A DNA stretch of 64,000 nucleotides. It comes from Epiperipatus broadwayi (taxonomy: Eukaryota > Onychophora > Udeonychophora > Euonychophora > Peripatidae). Numbering within the stretch: position 1 is the first letter of the stretch; every line of letters starts with the position of its first letter. The position numbers and the translations under genes were made by a program. Below, in pieces: positions 31,870 through 43,439 of the stretch. The stretch covers positions 1,855,877 through 1,919,876 of the forward strand of contig JAQFVV010012508.1 of assembly GCA_028023455.1 (NCBI GenBank), given 5' to 3'. The notes beneath the pieces were generated by a model. It worked only from the letters and a program-made list of their open reading frames with translations. It was not told where the DNA came from and searched no databases.

Positions 31870-33060
31870 ACTGCAGAAGAAACTAACAAATCATTTGGAC
31901 TTATAGAAATTCAAAACAGCAAATTAATAGCTAAGATGAGAGCTAGTTTATATGTTAGGATTAATTAAATGGTAATCAGCAAGAAAAATAGATAACCTTT
32001 AAAAGTATAATCAATAACAAGTGTGTAACCTATAAAAACCAAATGCTATATATCTAAAAATTGTCATTTTAAAAGTATTATCTAGAAACTATATCCAATA
32101 ATCTACAAAAAAAATTGTATCCCAAAAAATTTAATGATAGACAAAGAAATTGTAAAAAAAATGTCAAAGCCTTTCCAGTTTTGGCTATTTTCTATAAGTT
32201 CATGTAAGCATATCTTACTGGTAACATTATTTTGAGGAGTATATTCATCTATTGGTAATTAATGATATCTTAGTAATCCTTAAACTAGAAATACTAATTG
32301 TCCACTTTGGAATACAAATTACAAAAATGGCTTAACAATGATTGAATATTCTAAGCGTGTAGTTTCAAGGACTGTTCTGATTGTGACACTCAAACACGTA
32401 ATAAATCTTTTGAGATCGCTACAAAAAGTGAATTTCCAATATCCTATTAGAATTAAAACTGCTTAATCCAATATTCTTAATAATTAATCTTAATTTTAAA
32501 ATAGAAATCATGGGCTTAGTATTTGTCAGAGTATAATACTTTTCCCATCAGTAAAGATGACTAAACCAAAAACCAATCCAAATTAACGTACGATCTTTAT
32601 AGCTAATAATACTTAGTTACTCATTTACTAATCAAAATTAGATGCTTACTGGATTGGTTATGAACCAACTACTTAAAAAAAACTCTTTTGATCTGAAAAA
32701 TTTTTAAGATTCATTCTTCGGCAGTTTTCTATTTTTAATATAAAAACTAATGTTTATAAATGATCATTCTATTGTTGTTAGCCATGACATTAATTTTATT
32801 GATAATTTTGTTTTATTAAATTCAGTTATTATTAATCGTTATTACAAATTATCTATGCACGCAACATGCCATAAAAATTGGTCTGATATTCAATAAATAT
32901 TAAAATTTGTTATTACTGTTTTATTTATTTCTATATACAGATCTTAGAATAATTGTGATAATGTTAAACAATGATTAATGAGAAATATCATTTGATCAAA
33001 ATAACCTAGTTGATGGATTCACTTTGCATAGAGAATTTTAATAGACAGAAAAGCAAGAAA
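31870..33060. other. MED17 intron sequence, nothing recognised
   Basis: AT-rich, no ORF or repeat of note. Confidence 0.4.
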
Positions 33061-33066
33061 GATTAC

Positions 33067-33181
33067 CTGACACAGCAATAAATCTTTTACTTCTTGAGGA
33101 CTATACGATAAAGTGAAAACTCTACCATCTCGACAAACAGCTTTAATGGTATCAACATTAACATGAAGAGCTATAGATGTT
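33067..33181 (-). CDS. MED17: MED17: exon
   Basis: Acceptor TTTTTGTAG, donor GTAATC. After completing a split Arg codon it encodes TSIALHVNVDTIKAVCRDGR and VFTLSYSPQEVKDLLLCQ. The V.RDGR...LSY and (D/E)LL.Q blocks match MED17. Ends in phase 0 and joins the exon beginning ISQHQ. Confidence 0.95.
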
Positions 33182-33257
33182 CTACAAAAAAATATTATTA
33201 TTATCATTATGAAGTGTTATAACTTTATCTTTCTTATTGTATTGCCAAATCCATATA

Positions 33258-33559
33258 AAATTAATATCATTTATGTTCTTTATTACTTTTTACAATGCTT
33301 TTTTTACAACTTATTATCGACTGTTTCGATTGCCCCAGCAATCTTCTTCAGAATTACAATATTCTTCAGAACTACAACACAATACAAATACATCAATGCA
33401 ACTATACATGAACATATATGTTCATGTATAGTTGTATTCATGTGTTTGTATTGTGTTGGTCATAGTTTTGAAGACGATTGCTGGGGCGATCAAAACCGTC
33501 AATCGTGAGCTGTGAAAAAGCACTGTAAAAAGTAATAAAGAACATAAATGATATAATTA
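33258..33559. repeat. Family E palindrome filling a MED17 intron
   Basis: Left arm attaatatcatttatgttct and its right-hand complement near 33540-33558 continue inward through aatcttcttcagaa/complement to a centre at about 33415 (atgaacatatatgttcat). The host intron is only 33182-33573. A second copy lies at 41730-41920. Each arm has a CTGAAGA, GATTG-loop-CAATC, GAAAC order on the relevant strand, which is hammerhead-like. Confidence 0.82.
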
Positions 33560-33573
33560 ATAATTTTACTTAC

Positions 33574-33711
33574 CTACATATTGTTTCATAACCTTGAGTC
33601 ATGATATTAATTCTAAGACAACTCTGTAAACTGCTATTTAAACAATTCCAATGTGCTACTATTAGAGGATCGTGAACTTCCAAAACGAGTTCGTCAATAA
33701 TTTTCATCATC
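33574..33711 (-). CDS. MED17: MED17: exon
   Basis: Acceptor CTTTTCAG, donor GTAAGT. Its first base completes AGG (Arg), then it encodes MMKIIDELVLEVHDPLIVAH, WNCLNSSLQSCLRINIMTQ and GYETICR. The D..(I/V).AHW and QGYE.IC motifs agree with MED17. Both ends are phase 2. Confidence 0.94.
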
Positions 33712-33719
33712 CTGAAAAG

Positions 33720-35985
33720 TTAGTTATCAGAATTTTAATAATTATCTACTAACCTACTGTCAATTTCAGTCACACATCACACAAAAGCACTTGAACAATA
33801 TACCATATATTCACAAACCAGGTGATTGTCATTATTACATAATTTATTTAAAAATAAAATTTCTATATGTTATATGGCTGCTGATCTATTACATAGATTT
33901 TAATTTTGTTATTAAAAAAATAATTAAGAATGCTCTTTTTCACTATGGTCATAGATTTTTATGGTCCACTCCTGTATTTCGGAAGATACAAGTTCTAGTT
34001 TGAGATGTACTAAACCTTTTACAAATTCATTCACACTATACCCAGGAGCACAAATAAATGCCATTAATATAAACCACATCTGATCTATAGATGCTACCAT
34101 TCCACTTTAGAGGAAAAGTCTGAACTGATGGCATATTATTCTTATCACCAGAATGCTGCATTAAGGTAAGCCTAGTTCACAATTATGCTGCAGATTATTG
34201 AAGATAAAGATCCCAGCCAAAGTTTAGCACAGTGGTGGAGTCTCAAACACTAGAATGTGGGCTCCTAAAATCAATTCTAGTTTTGGCACTTCTAGCATTC
34301 TAACTTCTTACAAACATTTGAAAAGTAAAGCCAATTGAATATTTTTTTTATTTATGTAAGCCCCACAACTGATCAAAGAAAATACTTTGAATAACTCAAT
34401 CCAATCTGGAAGGAAAAGTTTTATTCATATCTTCATACATTCAATCTTGATAACCAAATATTGATCAGCAATAAAATTGTCACATGGAAAAGAAATAATG
34501 TGCTCTCCGAGGATGAAGGAGAGTCAAGAGTACATAAAATATCTATATTTTATATTGTACAGGACCATACTTTCCTGCGGAATTCTGCTCCAATCTTGCA
34601 CTGAGCATGAAGTGATCAAGATTTAACAGGGAAAGAAATGGATACCAATTTAGCCGATTGTCTGTACTCATATATATTGGTAATTCCAGCTAAAATGATA
34701 GAAAGAGTGAATTGACAGGATTCTGCCAATTAAAAACCCCCTTTAGATGATATCTTACTTGAATGCCCGAATGTTTGGGACCTATGGTAAGTACATACCT
34801 TTGAAAAGTCTATTTACAAAATAACTTTTGCATGCCACTCCTAGAAAAGAATAAAAAAATTAATTTTCTCCCCTCCTAGAAGGATGTGCAATACCATATG
34901 TTTAGTGGAGCATAAGAATAAGATTTAACACCCTGGTAGAGCGATATCCCGTGTGGCTAGCTCAGTACTCTACATCTAGGGTCTTCCATGGGTAAGTTAA
35001 ATGGTTATTATAGGTACATGATTGATAAGAAAAGAGTACGTTTTATCAAACAAATAATAATACGAAAACAAAATCAATTTAATATTATGATTATATATTT
35101 ATTTAATCCCAGATACCCACCACCGTTTCATACTTAAAATGATATAATAAAACATACTAAATAATTAATTATTACAAACCCATATATGTATTTGATGCGT
35201 TGAAATGGATAAATATATAAATGTAATTTAAATGAATAAGAAAAAATACTAAATCCCTAAAGCTATTTATATTGTTTCATAATGAATGGAAGTGGTCTGA
35301 GCTTTTTTTACCCTGTAGAAATAAGTTATGTCTTGTGTGATTTGATATATATTTCTCATATAAAAGATTTTCGGTTATACAGGCATACACTTCCACTCAG
35401 GACTTTAAAACCTGTTTTATTGATAGCAAATATAATAATATCAAAAAACAAACAAACAAAGCATATATATATATTTGCACTATAAAATATTTCACTAATT
35501 TAGTATTTTTCAACATGTCAATAAGGTTGCGTTAGCTCAGATACATATATAGCACGGAACATGAGGTGTTGTATCTATTTGCCGTTTACGATAAATTCTT
35601 ATACATGTATATACGTGCAGCACAATTATACACTTACTATTATTCTAAATATAAAGTTATTCGTGGACTTACTTATGGGGAATTTACTTAACTTGATTTT
35701 ATTCTACGTATTTTTGTTATTTTATTCATTTGTTTAATTCTACAAACATTACCTTTAAATCATTAATTTGACTCATTTATTTATGAATGCTTTTCTTCTT
35801 TATTAACATGTGCGTGGAGAAAAAAAATCTTTTATTTTACGAAGCCTCCGTTATTATTATTACTTTTAAACATTTCATTTATCATTATTTATTTATTTTT
35901 AAATTTATTATTTTAGTTTTAAATAGAAGTTTCAGATTTAAATTTATCAGATTTATTTACGTTAGAATAATCATATTCGTGCTCA
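33720..35985. other. MED17 intron sequence, nothing recognised
   Basis: Somewhat less AT-rich between about 34000 and 35000, but no frame is convincingly coding and I recognise no repeat. ORFs at 35282 and 35787 look random. Confidence 0.4.
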
Positions 35986-36043
35986 GTGTCCATTTCCGGT
36001 CCTTTGTTTTTTTTCCTTTACTATTCCGCCCGATTACTAACTT

Positions 36044-36706
36044 TTAAACTATGTCAGGCGGTTCCTTCTTTCTTTCTACTAATTCACTAACATAAATTAT
36101 ATTCCATATCTTCACATCTATCCCTTGATTAAAATCTGTTGCTTTATCTCTTTCCCGTTCTGTTCTATTTTCTGCTTTATAGATTAGAAAACCTTTAAGC
36201 TTCGCAGATCTCTGTATTTTTCCTAACCGTGAATATTTTTTCCTATTCTTTCTCTGCGTTTTAACCCTACGCTTAAGACGAACATTTAACTTAATCTTTC
36301 TAAATTTTTGTGAAAACTTTTCTACGCTATCTTCTACCTTGGACTTATGTCTCTCTTCTATTTCTTGTTCTATATTTGTTTCTACTTTATCTGTTGCAAC
36401 GCTATCTGATTCTAATTCAATTTTCATGTCTTTTATCACCTCAACTTCCTTTTCATCTTCCTGACTTTCTTTAATTAAATCTACTTCTATGATCTCTTGA
36501 TTTTTCTCTACCTTTCCTGTAATTTCACATCTTATTTCCGCAATGAGTTCTTTAATTTCTCCCTTCATTTCTGCTTTAAATTCTCGCATTTCTTTCATCA
36601 TATCCATCATCATTTTCATCATCATCTGCATCTCAGATATTTCTCTTTTTCCATTTTTAAAACAATATTTAAATATGAGCTGTTTATTATTTCTTACACA
36701 GAACAT
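36044..36706 (-). CDS. Gag-like coiled-coil ORF of the LTR-type remnant
   Basis: 220 codons from ATG 36706 to TAG 36044. The N-terminal third contains a Met/Glu/Lys-rich heptad-like stretch (MKEMREFKAEMKGEIKELIA) that predicts a coiled coil. It is followed by an acidic region and a basic segment (LKRRVKTQRKNRKKYSRLGK). No zinc knuckle is seen. Acidic, coiled-coil and basic order is compatible with a divergent Gag or a LINE ORF1, but no homologue is recognised. Its place downstream of an LTR-like unit with a primer-binding site is the main argument. It could also be an unrelated antisense gene. Confidence 0.4.
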   Translation of the reverse strand: MFCVRNNKQLIFKYCFKNGKREISEMQMMMKMMMDMMKEMREFKAEMKGEIKELIAEIRCEITGKVEKNQEIIEVDLIKESQEDEKEVEVIKDMKIELESDSVATDKVETNIEQEIEERHKSKVEDSVEKFSQKFRKIKLNVRLKRRVKTQRKNRKKYSRLGKIQRSAKLKGFLIYKAENRTERERDKATDFNQGIDVKIWNIIYVSELVERKKEPPDIV

Positions 36707-37270
36707 ACGACTGACTCCACCCTCTTGTCCTTTTCTCTCTACCCGTTCCTAATGCTTTAACTCCACCCAAAATATCTAACTGTCTCTGATTTAACAGAAT
36801 GATTTATTTTAAATAGCATAAATGTCAAAATCTCTTTTCATTTAAAGAAAAAAAAAGTTTCGGTCAATTCTTTTTTTAAAATTAAACCACTTTAAAATAC
36901 ATAATTTAGCTTTTCTTTAAAATTTTTATTTTCAAACAGTAACAAAACATTTAGTTAACTGTCATTTATGACAAGTTCGGCCCACGTTGGTATGCCAGTT
37001 ATATCGGGTTCGAACCGTAGCAGATCCCACATACTCTACACGCTAGGTTTAAACCATATTTATAATAATCTTATAATATAAATATTTCGTTAATGAAACG
37101 GCACGTTCGAGCAGAGTGGAGAATATTAATGATAGCAGAACTGTCAACAATACCCACGATCAGACCGAGCTATGCAATGCATAACACGATCACATTTCCA
37201 GATCGTGGCCCATATCGACTGCTAGATTCAAACCCCTACTATCCAAACACTTTATTTGTTTCGGAGTAAA

Positions 37271-37282
37271 CCCCGGGCGCCA
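37271..37282 (-). other. Candidate primer-binding site
   Basis: The minus strand reads TGGCGCCCGGGG. The first eight bases match the 3' end complement of tRNA-Lys used by many retroelements (TGGCGCCC). The last four do not. Confidence 0.4.
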
Positions 37283-37965
37283 GCTAGTTATCTAAAACTA
37301 ACATGTTCGGACAGAAGGCCCATAATCCAGTGCTCGAAAAATCCCTTAACTAGCTCAGCCTATTTTTAATTCAATAACAAATTATTCCTTAACTAGTGGC
37401 AAAAGAATTGACCGACAAAATAAAGCTTTAAGTTTAAAAGACAATTTATTAACATTTATTAAACTAATTTTAAATCCTTTTATAAATCTTATTTAACTAA
37501 TATAACACTGGTATAATGACCACGCACATTCTTAATTCACACACTATAATATCATAAAACAAAGCATTAAATAATATTTGAAATTTAAAACACACATATA
37601 AATAGTTCGTCTATGTATGCTATGAGTTCATAGTACTTGACTCTGGGAGGCTTTACGAATGCGATGGCTACTTTAGAAATGAGAATAAGAAAAATGTTAT
37701 TACCTAGGATTTTAGAACGTGGATACTTCTTGCTGTTTGCTGCTTCTAATGAGATATTTCTACCCGGTTAGATTTGAAGTTTATTGAGGAGGTTTAATGT
37801 TTATTCATTGGTATTATTCTTAGAGACAGTTAAACATTGATGCCGATTCTTCAAGTTGTTATGCAGGCATTTTCTATTCTGGGTAGATTGCTGTTTCACT
37901 GGAACTCAGGCTAGAGACAGCGTATGTTTCCGATATTTTTTTAACACTGCATTATTGACTGATTT

Positions 37966-38043
37966 AATCTCAACTGCACAATCTCAATTGTAATCTCAAC
38001 TGCACAATCTAAATTGTAATCTCAACTGCTCACTCTAAATTGT
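37966..38043. repeat. Three 26-bp tandem repeats
   Basis: Unit aatctcaactgcacaatc plus tcaattgt, with exact 26-bp spacing (37966, 37992, 38018) and a partial fourth unit. They lie just downstream of the candidate TATA box on the minus strand. Confidence 0.9.
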
Positions 38044-38076
38044 AATCTAGACTGTTTGTCCGATGAAAAATTGGAC

Positions 38077-38084
38077 TATTTATA
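38077..38084 (-). promoter_or_regulatory. Candidate TATA box (TATAAATA)
   Basis: Minus strand cttaagtataaatagtccaa, upstream of the 26-bp repeats, as expected for an LTR core promoter. Confidence 0.4.
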
Positions 38085-38704
38085 CTTAAGGCCTGTTGTC
38101 GTTTTGATGTCCACCAACAATATCTGTTGTCGAAATTCCTTTCGTTTTTAATTGCATTCCTCAAGATAAGCTTTTAATCCTGTTGTTGGAGATGTTAATT
38201 AGCAGCCATCGCAAACGTAATGTTGTTGTTTTTTGTTTAACTTAACTTAATAGCCATCACTGTGTTTTTTAATGATAATTTTCTATATCATTTTTTTTTA
38301 ATATTTAATACGCATACATTTATTATATTTACATCGCACATATATAATTTAAGATCAATTCACTATTTAGTTTTTAAGATGACTTTTTTTCCTTCTTTAA
38401 CTTAAATCAAAAGAGATTTATATTTTTAAACTTTAAGTTATATTTCAACTAATAATAATAACAAAAAACTCTTTACTTCTTTTATAAAACTTTTAGTTTG
38501 ATGTTTCTAAAGCAACCCCCCTCTCCCCTTCTAATTAATTAGTTGTAACTTTTATTTCAAAAAACTCTTTGACTTTTAATTTTACGTTTTTCGAGAACAA
38601 ACTGCAATAAAAAACTCTTAAACTTTTACATACTATTTCTTTTAACGAATAATTTTATTTTAATAATTTTTAGACAAATTATTAAATGTACCAACCACGA
38701 TATT

Positions 38705-41700
38705 GGTACAATATATATATCTATATTTTACAGGCTTTTTGTGTAGATAATTAAGAAAAAAGTGAACATTTTTGTTGGTGATGCTGGAAGAAGTGTAGAG
38801 GGAGAGAGTAAGGTATGGTGAGATTTCAAAGATTACTGGGAAAATGAATGTTATATGATATTGGTAATATTTCTATGGTATTTGTCCATTAAAAGTTAAT
38901 TCACATATGATAAACTACTATGTATCCTTCAGGAGATATAGCTTTAAAAGGGGCAAAAGCTTTGGGTTTACTCATTTCACTTTTGCCGGATTTAATTCAT
39001 GGCTTATTTAAAATTTCTTTCCTCATGCCTCACCAGATGCTCTAGCCTAGGTGACCGCCAGAAAACCTGGAAAACATTGTGGTTCATTTACTGCCAGTGT
39101 GTATGACTTGTAGATTTATATCACTTGAGTCACAATTCTGAGATGCCAGTGGATTAATATAAGATTCGTATAACAATATTGTTTGGTACGAATTAATTGA
39201 TAATCAGATGAATTCCATTACTGTATCAGATAAGGTTTTCTCTGGTATAAAAGAAAACCACTCGCTAGATCCATTTGAAAAATAACCCCCCAAAAATTTT
39301 AAAATAAAACCCCACATTTAATATAAATTGAATTTTCATATATGCATCAAGAAACATAATTGTGAGAAAAATCTTTCCACTACAATGCATTAGATACAGC
39401 CTTGATATATGAAGTTGATGAGATCATCATCATCATCATCATAATAATAATAATAATAATGAAAAGGTTATTATTAAAGGAAGTGCATAATTGTAGTAAG
39501 ACCAAAATATTAAAACAAAGTAGGCATAGCATGAATGACATCAAGGATAACAAACTGGGTCTTGAAGATTCAAGAGCTAGATAATAACTTTGTCCTCATT
39601 CTACAGTGGTATTGTGACTATTGAGATTGAAGTCACAATACCATTTGTGAAAAAGCAGTTCAAGTATCGAGATCAGCAAGATTAAAACAAATAGAATTGA
39701 AAGTGTTATCTACATCTCAGTTAAAGTGCTAAAATAAATATTAGATAAATTTAAATGATATACAATGTGTTCCTTATATATATATATACACACCTATAAT
39801 TTAGGACAATGTGCAGTTATGAATTGTTTTAGTAAATACAAACTGTTTATTAAATCCATTACCTGAAATGGGCAAGGAATAGGTGCTGTTAAAAGTTTTC
39901 ATGACTGTATAAAAAAAAAATGAAGAAATTTAATGTTTTGATTGCATGTTTGTTTGAAGGGTACAGTCTTTATGAGTAAAAATAGATTTATTATATAATT
40001 TTACTTTAATAACGAGTTTCCAAACACATGAATTTTGTACTATTAAGATGAAAATAATAAAACATGCACCATTATAAAGAACAAAGAAATTATATTCAAG
40101 GTATAATGCAATAATTATTAAACACTTATATTTTATAAAGCTATAGTTAAACATGGGGGGGGGGGGATTTTTATAAGGCAGATAAATAATATAACATATT
40201 AATTTAAAAAATGAGATAATTAACTGATTTGATAAACAGATCAAAAGATAAAAAACGTTCATTAAATAACAATCTAGGCGGATGGGAAAGCTGACTTACG
40301 AGCTTTAGAAAGCACATTTTTTGGATCAAAAGATAATTTATTTACTAAACGAACATTAAAATAGTTTAGTTCAGTTGAAATTAATTGAAACTGACTGAAT
40401 TGAAGTCACAAATCAATAAGAATTCTGCAACAGAATGATTCGAGGAAAGAGACCATAAGAGCAGCAATATAATTGGCTGATTTTAAGCTTAGACACCATT
40501 CAAGATAGCAGTAAGAAAATCAATTAGTATTAGGAAAACAGTTTTAGTATATTCTTTAAACCAAAGCTATGATCTGCCAATATTGACACTGTTATAATCT
40601 ATAAAATGTCCGGCTAAAGGTTAACCATAAATATGATCTTCTACATTATCTGCCTAAAATATAATTAGAAAACTTAGCATCATAATGGATTTATAAAATA
40701 ATCTGTATGCAATTGAAATCTGTTGACAATTAGAGGAATAAATAGTACAAATATTGCTAAGGATTTGAATTATACAAACTTTGGTTATTTTAAATAAAAA
40801 AAAAAAAAGGAAGTTGAATTTTCAGACTGCTGGATACCTACAATTATATGCCAAATTAAATTACCTATAATAAAATAATGTGTACACAATATCAAATTAA
40901 TTTACTAATAAAAACATTTCTTATATTTATTTCAAGTAAGAGGTCTGAATTTATTATAATTTACAATGTACACATGATTATTTTTGCTTTATCATATAAC
41001 TGTTACATATATACATATACTAAAATTTGTTTCTCTATGAAAGTTAATATAATTTTTTTTTCTTATAAAATTTTGGGGGAAATTGGATTTTTTCCCTCTC
41101 ATTTGCAAAAAAAAAAAAAAAGAACGAAAATGAAATTTGGAGCAGGAGGGAATCTTTTGTGTTATGTTTCTATTTCTGTCTCTTCCCCCATGTATTTTTT
41201 AAAAAAATGTATCTATAGAAACGAATACATTTTAAGATATATGGTGATATATGTATGTTAATGATGTGATAATTTAAGATACTTTAATAAATAAATATAG
41301 CATACATTAGAACATAGTTCTTTTTATGAAAAAAGGGATGAAAACATGTCTGGTGAATATATCTTTAAAATTGAGTATTACTATAATAATGTACCTTTTA
41401 ACATCTGTGATATGACAATATCAATATCTGATTCATTAGGAACCTATTCTCTTTAACTCATATTTATATACGTGTTTGCATCTTATTTCGTGGGATACTT
41501 TTTTTAAGTTGGAGGTAATTACGTGCAATTCTTCTTCTAGGTGACTACATGTTAGAAACAGCTAGCATTAGGAAATACCAATAGATAGAATGTTTAGTAT
41601 AATCTAGAAAGGGTTAAAATGTATGTCTTTTAGGATAACTTTCCAATTTTCGAACTGACTCCATGTAAAATAAATCTTATCCTATTTAAGTACCAATAAA

Positions 41701-41725
41701 ACCACCTTAAAAATCTTTAGCCGAC
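38705..41725. other. MED17 intron sequence with a triplet microsatellite
   Basis: No gene recognised. A (CAT)n(AAT)n tract lies at 39422-39461 and a run of about thirteen G near 40155. ORFs are short and random. Confidence 0.4.
39422..39461. repeat. (ATC)n/(ATA)n microsatellite
   Basis: Direct triplet repeats: catcatcatcatcat followed by ataataataataat. Confidence 0.95.
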
Positions 41726-41729
41726 TAAA

Positions 41730-41920
41730 ACAGAGTTTTACAATGCTTTTTACAACCCACTATTGACAGTTTTGATTGCCCCATCAATCTTTTTCAGAAC
41801 TTCTATATAAGTAGAACTTCTGAAGAAGATTGATGGGGCAATCGAAACTGTCAACAGTGGGTTGTAAAAAGCATTGCAAAAAGTAATAAAGAACATAGAT
41901 GGTATTAATATTATAAAACA
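41730..41920. repeat. Family E palindrome
   Basis: tttttacaacccactattga and its complement bracket cagaacttctatataagtag. The plus-strand right arm reads CTGAAGA, A, GATTG-ATGGGG-CAATC, GAAACTGTC. Ends gtaataaagaacatagatgg, as in the copy at 33258-33559. Confidence 0.8.
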
Positions 41921-42029
41921 GAGTTGCAAAACAGGAAGATAATGAATCTGGAAAAGTTCCCATTAAAATCAAAGAAATCAGGTGCCATATTTTTTAAAAT
42001 GAAATGATACCTGATTTGAACATTAGTGT

Positions 42030-42200
42030 TTTTTGTTGTTGAGTAATCTTATTCCAAGAGATTGTAAAAGATTTAGAAAGAGATTGTGTGAGATGAATGG
42101 ATGGAATAAGAAAGTTTGCCGGTGTTATGTAGAGAAGAAAGAATGGATTATGGATATTTTCATTCTGGAGTATATGATAATGGTTGGAAATGATGAATCT
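42030..42200 (+). mobile_element. RTE LINE tail fragment (very degraded)
   Basis: ttccaagagattgtaaaaga, then tggatggaataagaaagt, matches the region encoding P-R-D-C-K-R and DEIRK of the RTE copies. Frames are broken. Confidence 0.5.
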
Positions 42201-42204
42201 TATT

Positions 42205-42820
42205 AAATAAAACAAATACAATCCCATTATTCGTGTTACATAAAATAGCACATAAACATGTGGATAAATATAAAATCTAATATTCTCATTTGGCAATCAT
42301 CTCTCATCCCATTTGGATAAATAGTACTATCATGAGGCACGATCATTATAAATCACTAATCATCTTTTCTACTATTATATAAATAGTGCCCAATGTGGGA
42401 CATGATCACCATCAACACCAATCACTAACCATACTTCCTCCCTTACAATTTTTATTCTAATTCTACGAATAAAAAAAAAAAATTGGGTTAATACTATTAG
42501 TTCTATTTGTTATCGGATTCATTAAATTCACAGTAATGCTTGGGGTTAAGCAATTCATTTTTGAGAAACTAGATTAAAAACAATCTTTAGTAAAATTATT
42601 ACATTTAATAATTTCTATTTCAATGTATCAATGTGCTATAAAGATGCATTCTAATAAAACTATTACTATAAGAGCTATTAAGAAAGAATTTGGTGCAAAG
42701 TGCAAAACCCCCCATAAATATCGACATATAGAAAATGAGATGTATACATAAAAAAATTATAAAGAATTAAGTAATGGCAAACTTAAATGTTTAAAAATTC
42801 ATAAGTAGTAAGTAATATAT
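42205..42820. other. MED17 intron sequence, nothing recognised
   Basis: AT-rich, no features. Confidence 0.4.
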
Positions 42821-42824
42821 TTAC

Positions 42825-42881
42825 CTTTTTCGTAAAACAACATGTTTCGCTTGTTTTATTATCATTTCTAATAATGATTCA
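42825..42881 (-). CDS. MED17: MED17: small exon (57 nt)
   Basis: Acceptor ATTCCCTAG, donor GTAAAT. Encodes (S)ESLLEMIIKQAKHVVLRK(R). The LLE.IIKQAKH block is strongly conserved in MED17. Both ends are phase 2. It is only 76 bp from the previous exon. Confidence 0.94.
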
Positions 42882-42957
42882 CTAGGGAATAAAAAAAAAA
42901 ACAGTTTAAAAGTTATTTTTGATTTTAAAATTCATGACTTTTTTTTTTTATATTAAC

Positions 42958-43157
42958 CTTGTTGTCATTTCCTGTAATTCTGTTCTACTAAATGCTTGAG
43001 GTCCTGCTAAACGTCTTCTTTTCCCTATTCCCAACATAGCACTAGCAGGATGTGGCATCGCTAAGTGCATATTGCAATGATGTACTTCTCTAAGCAACTG
43101 ATGAAGAGAATGTTCCAAGACGTGATTATGATCGGGTTTCTGTTCTGGATCTTTCAC
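42958..43157 (-). CDS. MED17: MED17: exon
   Basis: Acceptor TTAATTAG, donor GTTAAT. Opens with VKDPEQKPDHNHVLEHSLHQ, then LLREVHH, MPHPASAMLG, KRRRLAGPQAF and TELQEMTT. The VLEH.LH.L.RE, MPHPASA and R(L)(A/S)GPQAF motifs identify MED17. An in-frame ATG does not occur at its start, so translation enters from the upstream exon in phase 0. Confidence 0.96.
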
Positions 43158-43235
43158 CTAATTAATTATAAATTTAAAAAAAAGACAAAACGGGTTAATA
43201 CAGATATAAATTATTTAGTAAATAAGAACTCTGTT

Positions 43236-43431
43236 ATATAAATGAAATTAATTCCGCAGTCAAAGTGTAGATGTATTGATGCGCTGCAACCAATAAGATT
43301 AGTTCCGCTGGCTGAAAGAAATAATAGTTCGGCCAAGTTTGCTATTGTTTTCTTTCAGTCAGCGGAACTGGACTTATCGGTTGCTGCACATCAACATACC
43401 TCAGCTAGGGATTTAACTTCATTTATATAAT
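43236..43431. repeat. Palindromic element just upstream of a MED17 exon
   Basis: Outer arms atataaatgaaattaattcc and gatttaacttcatttatat, and inner arms ttccgctggctgaaagaa and ttctttcagtcagcggaa, pair around a centre near 43340. On the gene strand it ends about 80 nt before the 3' splice site at 43158. No hammerhead core seen. Confidence 0.82.
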
Positions 43432-43439
43432 GGAGTTCC

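Larger units (their letters stand above)
35990..38700 (-). mobile_element. Probable LTR retrotransposon remnant (5' LTR, primer site, gag-like ORF)
   Basis: Read on the minus strand: LTR-like sequence with TATA box, short repeats and poly(A) signals (38700-37285), a tRNA-Lys-like primer-binding site (37282-37271), a leader, and a 220-codon ORF (36706-36044) in the gag position. No pol and no second LTR were found, so the element is truncated or non-autonomous. Confidence 0.45.
37285..38700 (-). repeat. Candidate 5' LTR
   Basis: Minus strand: starts near TGTACCAATATCGTGG and contains a TATA box (38084-38077), a transcript-start-like region with a 26-bp triplet repeat, and several AATAAA signals near 37810-37780. 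It ends just before the primer-binding site. The outer edges are not proven because no second LTR is in the window. Confidence 0.4.

Noticed and set aside
34920-35000. tRNA-like sequence (tggctagctcagta)
   Set aside because: No B box at the correct distance and no acceptor stem pairing.
36497-36760. Plus-strand ORFs rich in His, Phe and Ser
   Set aside because: They are the complement of the Met/Glu/Lys-rich coiled-coil ORF on the minus strand.
36960-37060. Pol III B box gggttcgaaccgtag as evidence for a tRNA gene
   Set aside because: The motif is palindromic, lacks an A box at the right spacing, and sits in the leader of the LTR-like remnant.
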